Below, in pieces: positions 40,964 through 44,877 of a DNA stretch of 44,877 bases (position 1 is its first letter; every line of letters starts with the position of its first letter). Under the pieces are notes generated by a model that searched no databases, had not been told where the DNA came from, and saw only the letters and a list, made by a program, of their open reading frames with translations. Made by a program: the position numbers and the translations under genes. This DNA is from Lachnospiraceae bacterium (GTDB taxonomy: Bacteria; Bacillota; Clostridia; Lachnospirales; Lachnospiraceae), in NCBI GenBank assembly GCA_030523275.1, contig JAUNIX010000027.1, positions 1 to 44,877 on the forward strand, in the 5' to 3' direction.

Positions 40964-41949
40964 TTTGTTCCATTCTCCTTTATTACAAACAAGAGTAATT
41001 CTAATGCAACATCAAAATTAACATTAGCATCTAATCTTACTTTTGCTTTTTCAATTTCCTTTATGATCGTATCAATCCCTTCAAAACTTAGGTAGATTGA
41101 CTGTCTTTTCATTAAGGCAGCCTGTTCTTTAAATACAATCTTATTTGGCAATCCTGTCACTTTTAAAAGCAATATATCTCTATAATAAATGGAAAGTATA
41201 TTAAAAAATTCATAAATTTTTTCTCTATATTGATCAATCTGTTTCAAATATAATATAATCTCATGAACATTCCATTCCATGATATGATCAAGCATATTCA
41301 TGCATTGATCTTTTATTTCATGAAACTCATCAGATTCCATAACACGGATTGCTTTTCCTATATTTCCCATTGAATAAGAAACAGCAAGATCTTCTCTAGG
41401 ATTATCATTTCCGTATTTTGAATGAATATAATCTTTTACTTGATTTTCTGAAACCGGACCAAAATTCAAAATCACACATCTAGAACAAATTGTCTCTAAA
41501 AAGGCATCTTTATTATCTGCAAGCAAAATAATCAATGCATATGCTGGTGGCTCCTCAATTGTCTTTAATAATGCATTTTGTGCTGCTACATTCATCTTAT
41601 CCGCTTCGTCAATAATATAAATTTTATAATCACTACTATATGGTTTTACCGAAACAGTATGGTTCACTTGATTTCGAATATCATCAACAGTAATACCCGC
41701 CTTTTCATGTGTCACATAAATCACATCTGGATGATTATTGGAATCAATCTGTTTGCACGACTGACATTCACCACAGCTATCTTTTCCTTCACATAATAAT
41801 GCTTTGGCAAATGCTTTGGCTGTCGTCATTTTACCAATTCCATCTTCTCCGTTAAAAATATAGGCATGAGAAACCTGACCTGTCTCAATCGCTTTCTCTA
41901 AATGCTGAATATTCTGTTCATGTCCTATAATATTCTGAAAATTTCTCAC
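40957..41949 (-). CDS. holB: DNA polymerase III delta' subunit
   Basis: 330 residues, part of the clamp loader that puts the sliding clamp on DNA. It shows a P-loop-like NGEDGIGKMTTAKAFA (~33-48), a zinc set (C-X8-C-X2-C-X2-C near 53-66), YIIDEADKMNVAAQNALLKTIEEPP (~110-134) and a SRC motif (ICSRCVIL). It is downstream of tmk by 29 bp and overlaps ricT, the order found in Bacillus except that darA and yaaR are absent. Confidence 0.93.
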   Translation of the reverse strand: MRNFQNIIGHEQNIQHLEKAIETGQVSHAYIFNGEDGIGKMTTAKAFAKALLCEGKDSCGECQSCKQIDSNNHPDVIYVTHEKAGITVDDIRNQVNHTVSVKPYSSDYKIYIIDEADKMNVAAQNALLKTIEEPPAYALIILLADNKDAFLETICSRCVILNFGPVSENQVKDYIHSKYGNDNPREDLAVSYSMGNIGKAIRVMESDEFHEIKDQCMNMLDHIMEWNVHEIILYLKQIDQYREKIYEFFNILSIYYRDILLLKVTGLPNKIVFKEQAALMKRQSIYLSFEGIDTIIKEIEKAKVRLDANVNFDVALELLLFVIKENGTKW

Positions 41950-41978
41950 ATTCCCTCGCCTCTTTTCCCTAAATTTTC

Positions 41979-42605
41979 TTATTTTGTTCGTAAGATATCC
42001 TCTATCATCTGAACAATCTGTTTATGAATCGTATCAATGGACTGTGTGCCATCAATCCGTCGGATTCTGTCAGGACATTCATCTGCCAATGTATGATATC
42101 CCTGTGCAACTTTCTCATGGAATGCCGCTGCTTCTGACTCCATACGATCTAAACTCCCTTGATTCTTTTTCCTGTAAATGCCTTCTTTTCCTTGTATTTC
42201 TAATAAAATCGTAATATCAGGAAATGTGTCTCCAATTGCATATTGATTTACTTCATATACCAATTCCGTTCCTAATCCCCTGGCAATTCCCTGATAAACA
42301 GCAGAAGAATCAACAAATCTATCGCAAATTACAATCTTATCTTCATCTAAGGCCGGACGAATCACCTGTTCCACCAGTTGGGCTCTTGCTGAAGCATACA
42401 AAAGAAGTTCTGTCATATATCCCATTTCCTTAAATTCTTTATTTAAAATAACTTCTCTGATTGCCTCACTAATCTTTGTTCCGCCTGGTTCCCTACATAA
42501 TATTATATCATATCCTTTACAAGATAAATAGTCTTTTAATTTCTCAATTTGTGTCGTTTTTCCTGCCCCATCAGGCCCTTCCATGGTAATAAATAAACCT
42601 GCCAT
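41979..42605 (-). CDS. tmk: Thymidylate kinase
   Basis: 208 residues. It phosphorylates dTMP to dTDP. P-loop MEGPDGAGKTTQIEKL (8-23), the dTMP-site REPGGTKISEAIR (~38-50), CDRFVDSSAVYQG (~93-105, DR motif) and the LID area KEGIYRKKNQG. It lies 9 bp after the decarboxylase-like gene and before holB, as in B. subtilis. Confidence 0.95.
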   Translation of the reverse strand: MAGLFITMEGPDGAGKTTQIEKLKDYLSCKGYDIILCREPGGTKISEAIREVILNKEFKEMGYMTELLLYASARAQLVEQVIRPALDEDKIVICDRFVDSSAVYQGIARGLGTELVYEVNQYAIGDTFPDITILLEIQGKEGIYRKKNQGSLDRMESEAAAFHEKVAQGYHTLADECPDRIRRIDGTQSIDTIHKQIVQMIEDILRTK

Positions 42606-42614
42606 ATTGTCTCC

Positions 42615-44006
42615 TTATTCCTTCAAAATTTTAATCCATGTTCCCCCATTATGGTCAATTCCTTTTACGGTAAATCCCTTCTTTAGATACTCACATATCT
42701 TTTCTATACAGGCCTGATTCATCTTTTCTCCTGGTACAAGTAAAGGAATACCCGGTGGATACAAATACACATATTCTCCACTTACACGATGCAAACTCTC
42801 TTGCAGCATAACTAACATCTTTTCTTTTCGCTTTGCTTCATATGGGGTAAAAACACATTGATTCTTTATCATCCAGTTCGAAAATAGTTTTATTTTCCCC
42901 TCTTTTATTCCACGATCAATCTCAAATAATGCATCTATAAGTCTTTGATATCCTTCTTCCGTATCACAAACGCTCGTCATCGCCAGGCAATAGGAATCCT
43001 GTGCCATTTCCATCTGTAAATGATATTCTTTTAATAATATATCATATAATTGTTTACCTGTCATACTGGTTTTTGCTGTAGATATTACCAATTTTCCCGG
43101 GTCATCTGTATCTACCAAATTCAAATATTTTAACTCTTTTAATTCACATCTTAATTTTTGTAACCTCATAAAATATTTATGAAATAATTCTTTATTTGAA
43201 ATACCAAAGATAAATGCATCATCAATCGATGATGTCAACAAGTAGGAAGGACTGGTGGTTTCAAAATAATCAATGCTGTCCTGCACTTTACCAATCTCCA
43301 CCTGTTTTGTACACACATGTAGCAATGCCGTCTGTGTCAACGCTGGCATCGTTTTATGTAAACTTTGAATCACAAAATCTGCTCCCTGTGAGATTGCAGA
43401 TTCTGGAAAATCATCTGCAAAAGAAAAATGAGCACCATGCGCTTCATCCACAATCAGCATCATATTTCTCCCTTTTATCAACATCGCTACCTCTTCGATG
43501 TTCATAACCATTCCTTCATATGTTGGACTTACCAACACAACTGCCTTTGCATTTGGATGCTCCTCCACAATTTTTTTTAATTGTTCACATGAAACTCCGA
43601 TTACAAGACCATTTTCTGTTTCTACATCAGGATATAAATAAATTGGATGCAATCCCAATAATTCCACGGCTTTATATACAGATTTATGGCAATTTCTTCC
43701 GATTATAATTTCATCTCCCAAATCACATACCGACGTGATTGCCGCCATAATCCCCGATGTACTTCCATTTACCAGAAAAAAAGTTTCTTCTGTGCCATAA
43801 AATTTTTTCATGTTATCCATAGAGTCTCGAAACATCCCCTGAGGATCATGTAAATCATCCAACCCATCAATCTCTGTAAAATCAACCTCAAAAGGATGTG
43901 TGTTTTCAAAAATAGTTCCAGCCATTCTTTTGTGACCAGGCATATGAAATGGATAATTTTGTTTTTTACTGTAAGATTTAATTTTTTTATAAATATTTCC
44001 CATCAT
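42615..44006 (-). CDS. Orn/Lys/Arg decarboxylase-family PLP protein (YaaO-like)
   Basis: 463 residues, fold type I PLP enzyme. N-terminal PFHMPGHKRMAG is typical of the family, as are FLVNGSTSGIMAAI, the PLP-ring Asp-His in IVDEAHGAHFSF and the Schiff-base lysine in IQSLHKTMPALTQTALLH. It is shorter than the inducible acid-resistance decarboxylases (~700) and matches the Bacillus YaaO/SpeA type without the wing domain. Substrate (Arg, Lys or Orn) is undetermined. Starts at either of two adjacent ATGs (44006 or 44003); the ribosome site is poor. Confidence 0.88.
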   Translation of the reverse strand: MMGNIYKKIKSYSKKQNYPFHMPGHKRMAGTIFENTHPFEVDFTEIDGLDDLHDPQGMFRDSMDNMKKFYGTEETFFLVNGSTSGIMAAITSVCDLGDEIIIGRNCHKSVYKAVELLGLHPIYLYPDVETENGLVIGVSCEQLKKIVEEHPNAKAVVLVSPTYEGMVMNIEEVAMLIKGRNMMLIVDEAHGAHFSFADDFPESAISQGADFVIQSLHKTMPALTQTALLHVCTKQVEIGKVQDSIDYFETTSPSYLLTSSIDDAFIFGISNKELFHKYFMRLQKLRCELKELKYLNLVDTDDPGKLVISTAKTSMTGKQLYDILLKEYHLQMEMAQDSYCLAMTSVCDTEEGYQRLIDALFEIDRGIKEGKIKLFSNWMIKNQCVFTPYEAKRKEKMLVMLQESLHRVSGEYVYLYPPGIPLLVPGEKMNQACIEKICEYLKKGFTVKGIDHNGGTWIKILKE

Positions 44007-44056
44007 TTTAACCCATATCTTTATTGACTTGAAATTCTTTTATGTTAAATCATCCC

Positions 44057-44149
44057 GATGAAACATGTTCTAAAAGTCTCATTGGTTTACATTCGAAGGC
44101 AAAGTGAAATGCTTACATCTCCACTTGCCCTGTGCCCTTCACGTAAAAA
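44057..44149. repeat. Dispersed structured repeat, copy 2
   Basis: Second copy of the ~91-bp element at 30187. It keeps the hairpin framework (GATGAAAC...GTCTCATT with compensating changes; GGCAAAGTGAAATG facing CCACTTGCC). It directly follows the tRNA-operon terminator on the minus strand and lies 50 bp before the decarboxylase gene. Confidence 0.7.
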
Positions 44150-44152
44150 GAA

Positions 44153-44183
44153 AAAGCACTGAGTAAACCTCAATGCTTTCTTT
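44153..44183 (-). terminator. Terminator of the tRNA operon
   Basis: Stem AAAGCACTGAG (44153-44163) / CTCAATGCTTT (44169-44179), one mismatch, followed on the minus strand by TTTTTCTTTTT. Confidence 0.8.
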
Positions 44184-44184
44184 A

Positions 44185-44257
44185 TGAGCGTGCGGGGGTT
44201 CGAACCCCGGACAACTTGATTAAAAGTCAAGTGCTCTACCAACTGAGCTACACACCC
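44185..44257 (-). tRNA. tRNA-Lys (TTT)
   Basis: 73 bases. Acceptor stem GGGTGTG/CACGCTC pairs with two wobbles; D-arm GCTCAGTTGGTAGAGC; anticodon loop CTTTTAA; T-loop TTCGAAC; discriminator A. CCA is not encoded. Confidence 0.95.
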
Positions 44258-44309
44258 GTATATATATATGTCAACATCGAATGCTGTACAAGGCAGCAAT
44301 TCAATGAAA

Positions 44310-44382
<73 letters not shown>

Positions 44383-44404
44383 AAACGATTGGTATATCGT
44401 TTAA

Positions 44405-44478
<74 letters not shown>

Positions 44479-44524
44479 ATATAACAAAATTACAAAACAT
44501 ACTAATATGTTTTGTATAAATAAA

Positions 44525-44606
44525 TGGATGGAGAAGGATTCGAACCTTCGAAGGCGTTGCCAACAGATTTACAGTCTGCCCCCTTTGGCCACTCGGGAAT
44601 CCATCC
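44525..44606 (-). tRNA. tRNA-Tyr (GTA)
   Basis: 82 bases with the long variable arm of class II tRNAs (TTGGCAACGCCTTCGAA region). Anticodon loop CTGTAAA; acceptor GGATGGA/TCCATCC; discriminator A. Confidence 0.95.
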
Positions 44607-44642
44607 ATATTTTATCTCATAAAACTCATATGAAATAAAAAA

Positions 44643-44715
44643 AGCCGACGATCGGACTTGAACCGATAACCTGCTGATTACAAATCAGCTGCTCTGCCAA
44701 TTGAGCCACGACGGC
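44643..44715 (-). tRNA. tRNA-Thr (TGT)
   Basis: 73 bases. Anticodon loop TTTGTAA, T-loop TTCAAGT, discriminator T. The acceptor GCCGTCG/CGTCGGC has a T5-T68 mismatch; the other six pairs are normal. Confidence 0.93.
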
Positions 44716-44723
44716 AAATTGAA

Positions 44724-44796
44724 TGGGACCAACAGGGCTCGAACCTGTGACCCCCTGCTTGTAAGGCAGGTGCTCTCCCAGCTGAGCTATGATCCC
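44724..44796 (-). tRNA. tRNA-Val (TAC)
   Basis: 73 bases. Acceptor GGGATCA/TGGTCCC, anticodon loop CTTACAA, T-loop TTCGAGC, discriminator A. Confidence 0.95.
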
Positions 44797-44825
44797 ACAC
44801 ATAAAGAAAATATATAATTTTCTAA

Positions 44826-44877
44826 CGACCCAGAAGGGACTCGAACCCTCGACCTCCGCCGTGACAGGGCGGCGCTC
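44826..44877 (-). tRNA. tRNA-Asp (GTC), 5' part beyond the window
   Basis: The 3' 52 bases are present: anticodon loop CTGTCAC within CCGCC/GGCGG, T-loop TTCGAGT, acceptor strand CTGGGTC and discriminator G, as usual for Asp. Confidence 0.93.

Overview
The window looks like chromosomal DNA of a low-GC, spore-forming Clostridia, most likely a Lachnospiraceae (old cluster XIVa). Evidence: AT-rich intergenic DNA with strong AGGAGG ribosome sites; sporulation genes (yyaC, spmA, spmB, a PdaA-type deacetylase, ricT); anaerobic metabolism (four-subunit 2-oxoacid:ferredoxin oxidoreductase, ATP-type PEP carboxykinase); a DUF5711-type protein typical of that family; and tRNA genes without encoded CCA. 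No phage, IS or CRISPR was found. The species cannot be fixed from this sequence.

Layout. 1-394: four tandem sigma-A promoters on the minus strand firing off the left edge, probably into an rRNA operon. 395-3298 (minus): a degenerate-MPN/LysM membrane protein, a DUF5711-type protein and a CvpA-family protein. 3490-5589: yyaC, then niaR coupled to a PfoR/EIIC-like membrane protein. 5649-7890: an operon of a small conserved protein, a sigma factor and an anti-sigma factor, followed by a secreted protein. 8473-15253: dut, pgi, a deacetylase operon with mtnN, then TSCPD protein, murG and a nitroreductase. 15442-16217: FMN riboswitch and ribU. 16320-24436: a hypothetical protein, an AAA/PD-(D/E)XK protein, metG, a DUF885 protein and pckA. 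24453-30037: a two-component system and an FtsX-type ABC exporter separated by a type I toxin-antitoxin-like locus. 30334-33345: porCDAB. 33501-38002: spmA and spmB, held apart by a TetM/EF-G-like GTPase fused to a Rae1 (YacP) nuclease and by a class III-like Fic protein. 38157-44006: an AbrB-family regulator and a decarboxylase-tmk-holB-ricT-trmN6-rsmI block that follows the Bacillus subtilis yaaO-yabC gene order. 44185-44877: seven tRNA genes (Lys, Phe, fMet, Tyr, Thr, Val, partial Asp) on the minus strand.

Most notable. (1) The 874-residue fusion of a ribosomal A-site GTPase with an A-site mRNA nuclease domain, followed 17 bp later by fic, all inside the spmAB locus: a candidate ribosome-directed stress or rescue module. 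(2) The promoter array, in which each predicted transcript begins exactly with a hairpin. (3) A 25-residue toxin gene whose mRNA could close on itself by nested long-range pairing and which faces an antisense promoter across a shared terminator. (4) A bacterial MPN-like domain without its zinc ligands, fused to LysM. (5) A ~91-bp dispersed structured repeat found at 30187 and 44057.
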